Of a DNA stretch of 64,000 bases, positions 1-7,326 are shown piece after piece. Every line of letters starts with the position of its first letter. Position 1 is the first letter of the stretch. The notes under the pieces were generated by a model. The model was given only the letters and a program-made list of their open reading frames with translations, searched no databases and had not been told where the DNA came from. A program made the position numbers and the translations under genes. The stretch is from Pseudomonas inefficax (GTDB lineage: Bacteria > Pseudomonadota > Gammaproteobacteria > Pseudomonadales > Pseudomonadaceae). The stretch is taken from the NCBI RefSeq assembly GCF_900277125.1, contig NZ_OPYN01000207.1, forward strand, positions 248,001 through 312,000, read 5' to 3'.

Positions 1-76
1 CGGCCCTTTCGCGACACAAGGCCGCTCCTACAGGAAATCGCGTTCCCCTGTAGGAGCGGCCTTGTGTCGCGAAAGG
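1..76. repeat. REP pair, GACACAAGGC type
   Basis: Two inverted copies of a REP element face each other (TCGCGACACAAGGCCGCTCC and its complement), separated by a spacer of about 12 bases. The locus starts at the window edge, so its left flank is not visible. It lies just past the stop of the coiled-coil gene that reads leftwards. Confidence 0.9.
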
Positions 77-100
77 AGGGCAAAGCCCTCCCCTACCATG

Positions 101-970
101 TCACGGCCGGGCATTGATCTGCTGCTGCAGGTTCTGAACCTGGCTCTGCAAGGTATTCAGGTTACGGGTCGTCTGCGCCCTGAAGGCATCGAACTCCTGC
201 ACCGAAGCACCACCGGAGGCCGCCGCGGCCGGGCGGTTGTCGATCTGGCTCTTGAGCACCAGAATGTCCTGCTCCAGGCTCTGGATGGCCGCGCTCGGGT
301 TACCCTGCTTCTTCAATGCCGCCACCTCGCTGCCCAGGCTCTTGAGCTGCCCATCCAGCTTGGCGCCATCCACCTGCGCGGCCTTCAGCGCAGCGACCTG
401 TTCGTTCAACCCCTTGAATTGGGTATCCAGCTTGCCCCCATCGACCTGGCCCGAGCGCAATGCGGCCAGTTCACCATTCACCGCCTTCAACTGCGCCTGC
501 AACTGGCTTTGCAGCTCGGTCACGGCCTTCTGCTGTTCACGGGTATCGGCCAGCACCTGCTCAAGGCGCTTGCCCAGGTCGCCGGTCTGCCCGGCCACGC
601 CCTTCTGCAACTGGCGCAATTGCAGCTTCAGCGCCTCGCTGTTGGTAGTGGCGCCGGATTCGCTGGCCGCCACCTTGCCACTGATCGCCTGCAGGCGCCC
701 GGCCGCTTCTTCGCTGATGCGGGCGAAGCTTTCCTGGGTCGCCACCAGCTGCTGCTCCATCAGCGAGATCTGCTGGAAGCTCCACCAGCCAAGGCCCGCC
801 AAGGCGATGAACGAGGCGCCGAGCAACGCCCAGAGCGGCGCCGTGCTGGCACCGCGGGCGGCTTTCTGGCGGCTGCGCGCCACGTGCGCCGGCATCAGTT
901 CGTCATCGTCATGGGTGCCGGCACGCAGGGTCGGCACGTCATCGTAGTCATCGTGAGCATGGTTACGCAT
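101..970 (-). CDS. Membrane-anchored coiled-coil protein of unknown function
   Basis: A 289-residue protein that I cannot assign to a function. An acidic N-terminal segment (residues 1-40) is followed by one membrane segment at about 45-63 and then a long Gln/Leu/Lys/Ala-rich coiled coil to the C-terminus. Within the coil a unit of about 27 residues with the core QVDGxKLDxQ occurs twice in tandem. The topology suggests a short cytoplasmic tail and a periplasmic rod, or the reverse. I chose the ATG at 970; an in-frame TTG at 997 has no better ribosome site. It lies 87 bases after the epimerase gene on the same strand and may be cotranscribed. A structural or scaffolding role is inference only. 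Confidence 0.75.
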   Translation of the reverse strand: MRNHAHDDYDDVPTLRAGTHDDDELMPAHVARSRQKAARGASTAPLWALLGASFIALAGLGWWSFQQISLMEQQLVATQESFARISEEAAGRLQAISGKVAASESGATTNSEALKLQLRQLQKGVAGQTGDLGKRLEQVLADTREQQKAVTELQSQLQAQLKAVNGELAALRSGQVDGGKLDTQFKGLNEQVAALKAAQVDGAKLDGQLKSLGSEVAALKKQGNPSAAIQSLEQDILVLKSQIDNRPAAAASGGASVQEFDAFRAQTTRNLNTLQSQVQNLQQQINARP

Positions 971-1057
971 GGATACATTCAACCGCGGTAGTCGCAAAGA
1001 GGCACGAGTATAAACCGCCAGCGCGGCGCGTTGATGACCATTGTCGGCCGGGCGGCT

Positions 1058-2053
1058 TCACTGCCCCGGGGGCTGATGCTTCCACCAGGCGCAGAATTCA
1101 TCCAGCGCCGTCCACAGGCTGACCTTGGGCTGGTAATCCAGGTACTGTCGGGCACGGCTGATATCCAGGGTGAAATCGCGGCTCATCACCTGCATCCCCA
1201 GGCGCGACAGGGTCGGTTGCGGGCGCCCCGGCCACAACATGCAAGCCGCCTCGTTCAGCGCGGCCAGGCTGTAACCCAGGCCGTAGGAACGGTAACGGGT
1301 AACCTGCGGCAGCTGCATCTGACGCATCACGTAGTTGACCACGTCCCACAGCGGCAACGGCTGGCCGTTGCTGATGTTGTAGGCCTGGCCCAGCGCCCGG
1401 TCGTCGGCGAACAAGGCACTGAGCAGCGCTTCGTTGAGGTTGTGCACGCTGGTGAAATCAACTTTGTTAAGGCCGTTGCCGATGATTGCCACACGCCCCT
1501 TGCGCTGCATCTGCATCAGCCGCGGGAAGATACTGGCATCGCCCGCGCCAGTGACGAAGCGTGGGCGCAGTGCCAGTACCTCGAGACCGAACTCCTGGGC
1601 ACCGAATACCTTCTGCTCGGCCATGTGCTTGGTATGCCCGTAGTGGTCGTGAAAGCGGCGCGGCACCTGGTCTTCCCGGATGTCCAGGCGCGAGCGGCCA
1701 TTGAAGTAGATCGACGGAGAAGACAGGTGTACCAGGCGTCGCACGTGCTCCTTCAAGCAGCCCTCGACCACGTTTTCGGTGACCACCACATTGCCTTGGT
1801 AGAAATCCTGATAGCGCCCCCAGTTGCCCACTGCGCCAGCGCAATGCACCACCGCATCGACGCCCTGGCACAGGCGGCGGGCCAGTTCGGCATCACCCAG
1901 ATCGCCGGAGATGAACTGGGCGCCGCGCTTGACCAGGTGCTCGACCCCTTCGGCTCGACGGCCGCTGACCCGCACGTCCAGGCCCTGCTCCAGGGCAAAG
2001 CGCGCAAAGCGCCCGCCAATGAAGCCGCTCGCGCCGGTGACCAGAATTCGCAT
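1058..2053 (-). CDS. NAD-dependent epimerase/dehydratase (extended SDR)
   Basis: A 331-residue extended short-chain dehydrogenase. It opens with the dinucleotide-binding loop TGASGFIGG at residues 6-14 and has a YGHTK (YxxxK) catalytic pair near residue 150, preceded by the SSPS serine region. The family acts on nucleotide sugars, sterols or related carbonyl substrates; nothing here reveals the substrate. The ATG at 2053 starts directly on the Rossmann strand MRILVTG and has a GGAG ribosome site. The next gene upstream, argP, ends 49 bases away on the same strand. The PAO1 counterpart is, from memory, the oxidoreductase near PA4361. Confidence 0.88.
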   Translation of the reverse strand: MRILVTGASGFIGGRFARFALEQGLDVRVSGRRAEGVEHLVKRGAQFISGDLGDAELARRLCQGVDAVVHCAGAVGNWGRYQDFYQGNVVVTENVVEGCLKEHVRRLVHLSSPSIYFNGRSRLDIREDQVPRRFHDHYGHTKHMAEQKVFGAQEFGLEVLALRPRFVTGAGDASIFPRLMQMQRKGRVAIIGNGLNKVDFTSVHNLNEALLSALFADDRALGQAYNISNGQPLPLWDVVNYVMRQMQLPQVTRYRSYGLGYSLAALNEAACMLWPGRPQPTLSRLGMQVMSRDFTLDISRARQYLDYQPKVSLWTALDEFCAWWKHQPPGQ

Positions 2054-2102
2054 GTAAGACTCCGTCTTGCCAGATTTCAGATGCAACTGACGCCAGCCGT
2101 GG

Positions 2103-2993
2103 CTACAAGGGCACCAGCCATTGCCGTGCGGTGTGCCGCAGGTGGTCGGTCAGTTGCGCAAGCAGTTGCCCGCCATTGCGCCAATGATGCCAGTACAGCG
2201 GCACATCGATGGGGGTATCGCTGCAGATTTCCACCAACTGCCCGCTGGCCAGTTGCTCGCGAGCTTGCAGTTCCGGTACCAGGCCCCAGCCCAGGCCCGC
2301 TTCGGTCATGCGCAGGAAACCTTCGGACGACGGGCACAAGTGGTGCAGGAAGCCGTCCTCGATGCCCAGCGATGCCAGGTAGCGGTGTTGCAGGAAGTCG
2401 TCCGGGCCGTAAACGATCGCAGGGGTACGGGCCAGGCGGCTGGCAGCGAAACCCTGCGGAAAATGCCGCACCATGAACCCGGGGCTGGCCAGCGCCCGGT
2501 AGCGCATGGCACCCAGTGGCAGGCTGCGCGCGCCGGCCACCGGCCGCTCGCTGCCACACAGGCAGGCCGCCACTTCGCCCGCACGCATGCGTTTCAGGCC
2601 CACTTCCTGGTCTTCCACCACCAGGTCGGTCAGCACGTTCTGCTGTGCGCAGAACTTGCCCACTGCGCCGGCCCACCAGGTGGCCAGGCTGTCGGCGTTG
2701 ATGGCGATGCGCAGGCGCTCCGGCATGCCCTCCTCGTCCAGCGCCGGCACCTGGCGCTGCAGGTCGCGTTCGAGCAGGCGCACCTGCTGCACATGGTTGA
2801 GCAACTGGCGGCCGACTTCGGTCGGGCTTGGTGGGGTGGCACGCACCAGCACTGGCTGACCGACCCGCGCCTCGAGCAGCTTGATGCGCTGGGAGATGGC
2901 CGACTGCGACAAGCCCAGCACCTGCGCCGCGCGTTCGAAACCGCCCTGCTCGATCACCGCGGCGAGGGCGGCCAGCAGCTTGTAGTCGAACAT
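2103..2993 (-). CDS. argP: LysR-family regulator ArgP (IciA)
   Basis: A 296-residue LysR-type transcription factor. The N-terminal winged helix-turn-helix covers about residues 1-60, with the family signature around AAQVLGLSQSAISQRIKLLE, followed by a periplasmic-binding-protein-like effector domain. In E. coli ArgP senses lysine and arginine and activates the exporter gene argO. Here an argO/lysE homologue is divergently transcribed across a 97-base gap, the standard arrangement for this regulator-exporter pair, so the assignment rests on both sequence and context. The ATG at 2993 follows an AGGAAAA site. Autoregulation from the shared intergenic region is likely but not shown. Confidence 0.88.
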   Translation of the reverse strand: MFDYKLLAALAAVIEQGGFERAAQVLGLSQSAISQRIKLLEARVGQPVLVRATPPSPTEVGRQLLNHVQQVRLLERDLQRQVPALDEEGMPERLRIAINADSLATWWAGAVGKFCAQQNVLTDLVVEDQEVGLKRMRAGEVAACLCGSERPVAGARSLPLGAMRYRALASPGFMVRHFPQGFAASRLARTPAIVYGPDDFLQHRYLASLGIEDGFLHHLCPSSEGFLRMTEAGLGWGLVPELQAREQLASGQLVEICSDTPIDVPLYWHHWRNGGQLLAQLTDHLRHTARQWLVPL

Positions 2994-3090
2994 CGATTTT
3001 CCTAATGAGGGATCAGCTCTATTTGTTTTTCTTATACAGCGTGGTTCATCACAATGGCCAGCATCTTTTAGCTTCTTTGGAGAGCAGGCC
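2994..3090. promoter_or_regulatory. Divergent argP/argO control region
   Basis: This 97-base gap separates the two divergent starts and must hold both promoters. It is AT-rich relative to its surroundings, especially around 3018-3040, where a LysR-type operator would be expected. I cannot pick out a convincing T-N11-A box by eye. A GGAGAG ribosome site precedes argO. Confidence 0.55.
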
Positions 3091-3690
3091 ATGTGGCAAA
3101 GCTATCTCAACGGCATGCTCGTGGCCTTCGGCCTGATCATGGCCATCGGTGCACAGAACGCCTTCGTCCTCGCCCAGAGCTTGCGCCGCGAACATCATTT
3201 GCCGGTGGCGGCACTGTGCATCGTCTGTGACGCCATCCTGGTGGCAGCCGGGGTGTTCGGCCTGGCCACCGTGCTGGCGCACAACCCGACCCTGCTGGCG
3301 ATCGCCCGCTGGGGCGGTGCGGTGTTCCTGATCTGGTACGGCGCCAAGGCTTTGCGCAGCGCCTGCTCCAAGCAAAGCCTGCAACACCAGCAAGGCCAGG
3401 GTGCGCGCTCACGCCGCGCGGTACTGCTCAGCGCCTTGGCGGTGACCCTGCTGAACCCGCACGTGTACCTCGACACGGTGCTGCTGATCGGCTCGCTGGG
3501 CGCCCAGCAGGCTGCGCCCGGTGCCTACGTGGCCGGCGCCGCCAGTGCCTCGCTGCTGTGGTTCTCGACCCTGGCGATCGGCGCGGCCTGGCTGGCGCCG
3601 TGGCTGGCCCGGCCGGCGACCTGGCGCATGCTCGACCTGATGGTGGCGGTGATGATGTTCGCGGTGGCGGCGCAGTTGATTTTCAACTGA
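3091..3690 (+). CDS. argO: LysE/ArgO-family basic amino acid exporter
   Basis: A 199-residue, strongly hydrophobic protein with about six membrane segments and the family N-terminal signature GxxxAxGxQNAFVL (AIGAQNAFVLAQ near residues 19-30). The conserved LNPHVYLD segment lies near residue 125. LysE/ArgO proteins export L-arginine and L-lysine from the cytoplasm and relieve toxicity of arginine analogues or lysine peptides. The divergent neighbour argP is the expected activator. ATG at 3091 with GGAGAG upstream. Length is normal for the family, about 200 residues. Confidence 0.88.
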   Translation: MWQSYLNGMLVAFGLIMAIGAQNAFVLAQSLRREHHLPVAALCIVCDAILVAAGVFGLATVLAHNPTLLAIARWGGAVFLIWYGAKALRSACSKQSLQHQQGQGARSRRAVLLSALAVTLLNPHVYLDTVLLIGSLGAQQAAPGAYVAGAASASLLWFSTLAIGAAWLAPWLARPATWRMLDLMVAVMMFAVAAQLIFN

Positions 3691-3717
3691 GCGCAGGGCC
3701 TGGCATAGCATCTTCAT

Positions 3718-3956
3718 CGCCTGTGAGACCGAGCGCCGCCCGCGCGGCGCTTCGCAGCACAAGGCTGCTCCTACATCTGTTTCGGGCCAGTTATTCCTGA
3801 GACGAAAGCGCGCGGCCCCTTGGCGTTCATCTCAAAATCGTGCCGGGCAAACAAGGCGGTCGCGTGCGTTGGCACAGGCGATACTGGCCCGAAACAGATG
3901 TAGGAGCAGCCTTGTGCTGCGAAGCGCCGCGCGGGCGGTGCTCGATCTCACAGGCG
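3718..3956. repeat. Long inverted REP superelement, 74-bp arms
   Basis: Two 74-base arms (3718-3791 and 3883-3956) are inverted copies of each other with only two mismatches. Each arm holds a GC-rich flanking hairpin, a REP core of the AGCACAAGGCTGC type and a further 17 or so bases beyond the core that are also shared. The 91-base centre (3792-3882) carries no gene that I recognise. Ordinary REP pairs in this window share only about 25-45 bases per arm. Confidence 0.9.
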
Positions 3957-4033
3957 CTACAACCCTCAAGGCGAACACCACCGGTCGGTACGCCCCAACC
4001 GCTCTGGAACCTCTATTCCCTATCTTTGTTGCG

Positions 4034-4062
4034 TGGTTATGCGCCGGGCCCGGTGCTATGAT
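4034..4062 (+). promoter_or_regulatory. Candidate sodB promoter
   Basis: A TATGAT -10 hexamer lies at 4057-4062, with a weak TGGTTA -35 hexamer at 4034-4039 and a 17-base spacer. The start site would be near 4069, giving a leader of about 97 bases before sodB. The -35 match is poor, so activator help or a different start is possible. Confidence 0.45.
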
Positions 4063-4165
4063 CCAGCCCTTGCGTCGCAAAGAGTACAAACTCGCCGACG
4101 CTCATCGGGCCGCCCGTGATCGGCCTTGCGCAAACCGCAAACAGACCTGAATCAGGAGATCCACC

Positions 4166-4762
4166 ATGGCTTTTGAATTGCCGCCGCTGCCGTACGCCCA
4201 CGATGCCCTGCAGCCGCACATCTCCAAGGAAACCCTGGAGTATCACCACGACAAGCACCACAACACCTATGTCGTGAACCTGAACAACCTGGTCCCAGGC
4301 ACCGAATTCGAAGGCAAGACCCTGGAAGAGATCGTCAAGAGCTCTTCGGGCGGCATCTTCAACAACGCCGCTCAAGTCTGGAACCACACCTTCTACTGGA
4401 ACTGCCTGGCACCAAACGCCGGTGGCCAGCCGACCGGTGCCCTGGCTGACGCCATCAACGCCGCTTTCGGTTCCTTCGACAAGTTCAAGGAAGAGTTCAC
4501 CAAGACTTCGGTTGGCACCTTCGGTTCCGGCTGGGGCTGGCTGGTGAAGAAGGCTGACGGTTCCCTGGCCCTGGCCAGCACCATCGGCGCCGGCTGCCCG
4601 CTGACCAGCGGCGACACCCCGCTGCTGACCTGCGACGTCTGGGAGCACGCCTACTACATCGACTACCGCAACCTGCGTCCGAAGTACGTCGAGGCGTTCT
4701 GGAACCTGGTCAACTGGGCCTTCGTTGCCGAACAGTTCGAAGGCAAGACCTTCAAGGCCTGA
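4166..4762 (+). CDS. sodB: Superoxide dismutase, Fe type (SodB)
   Basis: A 198-residue cytoplasmic superoxide dismutase that converts superoxide to hydrogen peroxide and oxygen. Metal ligands and signatures are visible: His in LEYHHDKHH near residue 27, the AQVWNHTFYW segment near 70-80, and DVWEHAYY with the Asp and His ligands near 157-162. Motifs such as AQVWNHTFYW fit the iron rather than the manganese subgroup, by family knowledge. A clear AGGAGA ribosome site precedes the ATG. An intrinsic terminator follows at 4781, so the gene is monocistronic. In pseudomonads sodB is repressed under iron starvation through small RNAs; I did not find the pairing site. Confidence 0.96.
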   Translation: MAFELPPLPYAHDALQPHISKETLEYHHDKHHNTYVVNLNNLVPGTEFEGKTLEEIVKSSSGGIFNNAAQVWNHTFYWNCLAPNAGGQPTGALADAINAAFGSFDKFKEEFTKTSVGTFGSGWGWLVKKADGSLALASTIGAGCPLTSGDTPLLTCDVWEHAYYIDYRNLRPKYVEAFWNLVNWAFVAEQFEGKTFKA

Positions 4763-4780
4763 GTCATTCAGCCCTGAACG

Positions 4781-4809
4781 AAAAACCCGGCCCGGTGCCG
4801 GGTTTTTTT
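4781..4809 (+). terminator. Rho-independent terminator of sodB
   Basis: An inverted repeat, ACCCGGC/GCCGGGT with a short loop, is followed by a run of seven T. It begins 19 bases after the sodB stop. The A-run on its left side could also let it work in reverse, but no gene reads towards it from the right. Confidence 0.9.
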
Positions 4810-4819
4810 ATGCCTGTAA

Positions 4820-4916
4820 GGCCCTCTTCGCGGACGCGCCCGCTCCCACAGGTACGGCGCCGCTTGTTGACTTGATGCTATCCCTGTGGGAGCGGGCGTG
4901 CCCGCGAAGAGGCCGG
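4820..4916. repeat. REP pair, GGACGCGCCCGC type
   Basis: Two inverted REP copies of the variant CTCTTCGCGGACGCGCCCGC face each other across about 30 bases. It sits between the sodB terminator and the bifA control region. The rest of the gap (4917-5028) shows nothing recognisable. Confidence 0.88.
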
Positions 4917-5028
4917 CACAGATTTCACCTTCAACCCACCAGCAAACGCTTGCTCAGCCCGCATAGCACGCTAACATCAAACCTCTGGAAGATTGATACA
5001 GCGCACTCAAGTTGCGGGGTCAGGCAAC

Positions 5029-5063
5029 CGATACACTACTGATGGTCGGCCGATAGTGTATCG
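5029..5063. promoter_or_regulatory. Perfect dyad upstream of bifA, probable operator
   Basis: CGATACACTA at 5029-5038 is repeated as its exact complement, TAGTGTATCG, at 5054-5063 with a 15-base spacer. The dyad ends 50 bases before the bifA start. No T-run follows, so it is not a terminator. It resembles a regulator binding site or an RNA hairpin in the leader. FleQ is known to act on bifA in P. putida, but I cannot match this dyad to a FleQ consensus. Confidence 0.6.
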
Positions 5064-5113
5064 TCATCGTTGATGGCAAAATGATGCCATGCGCATGGAT
5101 TAAGGAAACCCCA

Positions 5114-7168
5114 TTGAAGCTGGAATTGCGGAACAGCTTGTCGGTCAAGTTGCTCAGGGTCGTGCTGCTGTCGGCGCTAGCGGTCGGTGTCGTGCTTAGC
5201 TGTGCGCAAATCGTCTACGACACGTACAAGACCCGCCAGGCCGTCAACAACGATGCCCAACGCATCCTCGACATGTTCCGCGACCCCTCGACCCAAGCGG
5301 TATATAGCCTGGACCGCGAAATGGGCATGCAGGTGATGGAAGGCCTGTTCCAGGACGAATCGGTACGCATGGCCTCCATCGGCCACCCCAACGAAACCAT
5401 GCTCGCAGAAAAGTCCCGCCCGCTGCAGGACATGTCCATGCGCTGGCTGACTGACCTGATCCTCGGCCAGGAACGCACCTACACCACGCAACTGGTTGGC
5501 CGCGGCCCCTACAGCGAATACTACGGCGACCTGAGCATCACGCTGGACACCTCGTCCTACGGCGAAGATTTCCTGATCAACGCCGTGATCATCTTCATTT
5601 CCGGCGTGCTGCGGGCCCTGGCCATGGGCCTGGTGCTGTACCTGGTCTACCACTGGCTGCTGACCAAACCGTTGTCCAAGATTATCGAGCACCTCACCCA
5701 GATCAACCCCGACCGCCCCAGCCAGCACCAGCTACCACTGCTCAAGGGCCATGAGAAGAACGAGCTGGGCCTGTGGGTAAATACCGCCAACCAGCTGCTG
5801 GCCTCGATCGAGCGCAACACCCATCTGCGCCACGAGGCGGAGAACAGCCTGCAACGCATGGCCCAGTACGACTTCCTCACCGGCCTGCCCAACCGCCAGC
5901 AGTTGCAGCAGCAACTGGACAAGATCCTCGTCGACGGTGGCCGCCTGCAACACCGCGTGGCGGTGCTATGCGTCGGTCTGGACGACTTCAAGGGCATCAA
6001 CGAGCAGTTCAGCTATCAGGTCGGCGACCAGCTGCTGCTGGCCCTGGCCGACCGCCTGCGCGCCCACAGCGGGCGCCTGGGCGCGCTGGCACGCCTGGGC
6101 GGTGACCAGTTCGCCCTGGTGCAGGCCAATATCGAGCAGCCTTATGAGGCGGCGGAACTGGCGCAAAGTATCCTCGACGATCTGGAAGTGCCGTTCGACC
6201 TCGACCAGCACCAGCAGATCCGCCTGCGTGCCACCATCGGCATCACCCTGTTCCCGGAAGACGGCGACAGCACCGAGAAGCTGCTGCAGAAAGCCGAACA
6301 GACCATGACCCTGGCCAAGGCCCGTTCGCGCAACCGCTACCAGTTCTACATCGCCAGCGTCGACAGCGAGATGCGCCGCCGTCGCGAGCTGGAAAAGGAC
6401 CTGCGCGAAGCCCTGCCGCGCAACCAGCTGTACCTGGTGTACCAGCCGCAGATCAGCTACCGCGACCACCGCGTGGTCGGTGTCGAAGCACTGCTGCGCT
6501 GGCAGCACCCGGAGCTGGGCATGGTGCCGCCAGACCAGTTCATCCCCCTGGCCGAACAGAACGGCAGCATCATCAGCATCGGCGAATGGGTGCTCGACCA
6601 GGCCTGCCGGCAACTGCGCGAATGGCACGACATGGGCTTCAGTGACCTGCGCATGGCGGTCAACCTGTCCACCGTGCAGCTGCACCACAACGAACTGCCG
6701 CGGGTGGTCAACAACCTGCTGCAGGCCTACCGCCTGCCACCACGCAGCCTGGAGCTGGAAGTCACCGAGACCGGCCTGATGGAAGACATCAGCACCGCCG
6801 CCCAGCACCTGCTGAGCCTGCGCCGCTCCGGAGCACTGATTGCCATCGACGACTTCGGCACCGGCTACTCGTCGCTCAGCTACCTGAAATCGCTGCCGCT
6901 GGACAAGATCAAGATCGACAAGAGCTTCGTCCAGGACCTGCTGGACGACGATGACGACGCCACCATCGTTCGCGCCATCATCCAGCTGGGCAAGAGCCTG
7001 GGAATGCAGGTGATCGCCGAAGGCGTGGAAACCGCCGAACAGGAAACCTACATCGTCGCCCAGGGTTGCCACGAGGGCCAGGGCTACCACTACAGCAAGC
7101 CGCTGTCGGCCCGTGAGCTGACCAACTTCCTCAAGCAGGCGCAGCGAAATCAGGTTTCGATGCTCTGA
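5114..7168 (+). CDS. bifA: c-di-GMP phosphodiesterase BifA (GGDEF-EAL)
   Basis: A 684-residue inner-membrane protein. It has an N-terminal membrane segment (about 8-30), a periplasmic sensor, a second membrane segment near 160-180, a HAMP-like linker, a degenerate GGDEF domain with GGDQF at 329-333, and an EAL domain with the intact E-A-L at 458-460. BifA hydrolyses c-di-GMP; the degenerate GGDEF half is needed but does not synthesise. It promotes motility and biofilm dispersal in Pseudomonas. I chose the TTG at 5114, which follows AAGGAAA and begins MKLELRNSLSVKLL as in the P. aeruginosa protein. An ATG at 5081 would add 11 unrelated residues. Sitting next to sodB matches PA4366-PA4367. Confidence 0.93.
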   Translation: MKLELRNSLSVKLLRVVLLSALAVGVVLSCAQIVYDTYKTRQAVNNDAQRILDMFRDPSTQAVYSLDREMGMQVMEGLFQDESVRMASIGHPNETMLAEKSRPLQDMSMRWLTDLILGQERTYTTQLVGRGPYSEYYGDLSITLDTSSYGEDFLINAVIIFISGVLRALAMGLVLYLVYHWLLTKPLSKIIEHLTQINPDRPSQHQLPLLKGHEKNELGLWVNTANQLLASIERNTHLRHEAENSLQRMAQYDFLTGLPNRQQLQQQLDKILVDGGRLQHRVAVLCVGLDDFKGINEQFSYQVGDQLLLALADRLRAHSGRLGALARLGGDQFALVQANIEQPYEAAELAQSILDDLEVPFDLDQHQQIRLRATIGITLFPEDGDSTEKLLQKAEQTMTLAKARSRNRYQFYIASVDSEMRRRRELEKDLREALPRNQLYLVYQPQISYRDHRVVGVEALLRWQHPELGMVPPDQFIPLAEQNGSIISIGEWVLDQACRQLREWHDMGFSDLRMAVNLSTVQLHHNELPRVVNNLLQAYRLPPRSLELEVTETGLMEDISTAAQHLLSLRRSGALIAIDDFGTGYSSLSYLKSLPLDKIKIDKSFVQDLLDDDDDATIVRAIIQLGKSLGMQVIAEGVETAEQETYIVAQGCHEGQGYHYSKPLSARELTNFLKQAQRNQVSML

Positions 7169-7232
7169 GCCGCCTGACCGGTTACAGGCCATGACTGGCA
7201 TTTACACGAATTGCACGTCCGCCCCCTTTACA

Positions 7233-7251
7233 GCAAATGCAAATCTTTCGC
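7233..7251. promoter_or_regulatory. Candidate Fur box upstream of the icmP module
   Basis: The 19-mer starting GCAAATGCAAATC matches the classical 19-base Fur consensus at 12 positions by my hand alignment. It lies 76 bases before the icmP start. Imelysin genes are often iron-repressed, so a Fur site here is expected, but no promoter hexamers were confidently identified around it. Confidence 0.5.
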
Positions 7252-7326
7252 ATGATGTTGCCGTTTCGCGTGCCACGGCGCACGGTCCACCCCTTGGTCC
7301 AACCACACGACGCAGGAAAACCAATA

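Noticed and set aside
3792..3882. Possible small gene inside the long inverted REP element
   Set aside because: Only 91 bases, with no start-plus-ribosome-site combination that gives a sensible peptide.
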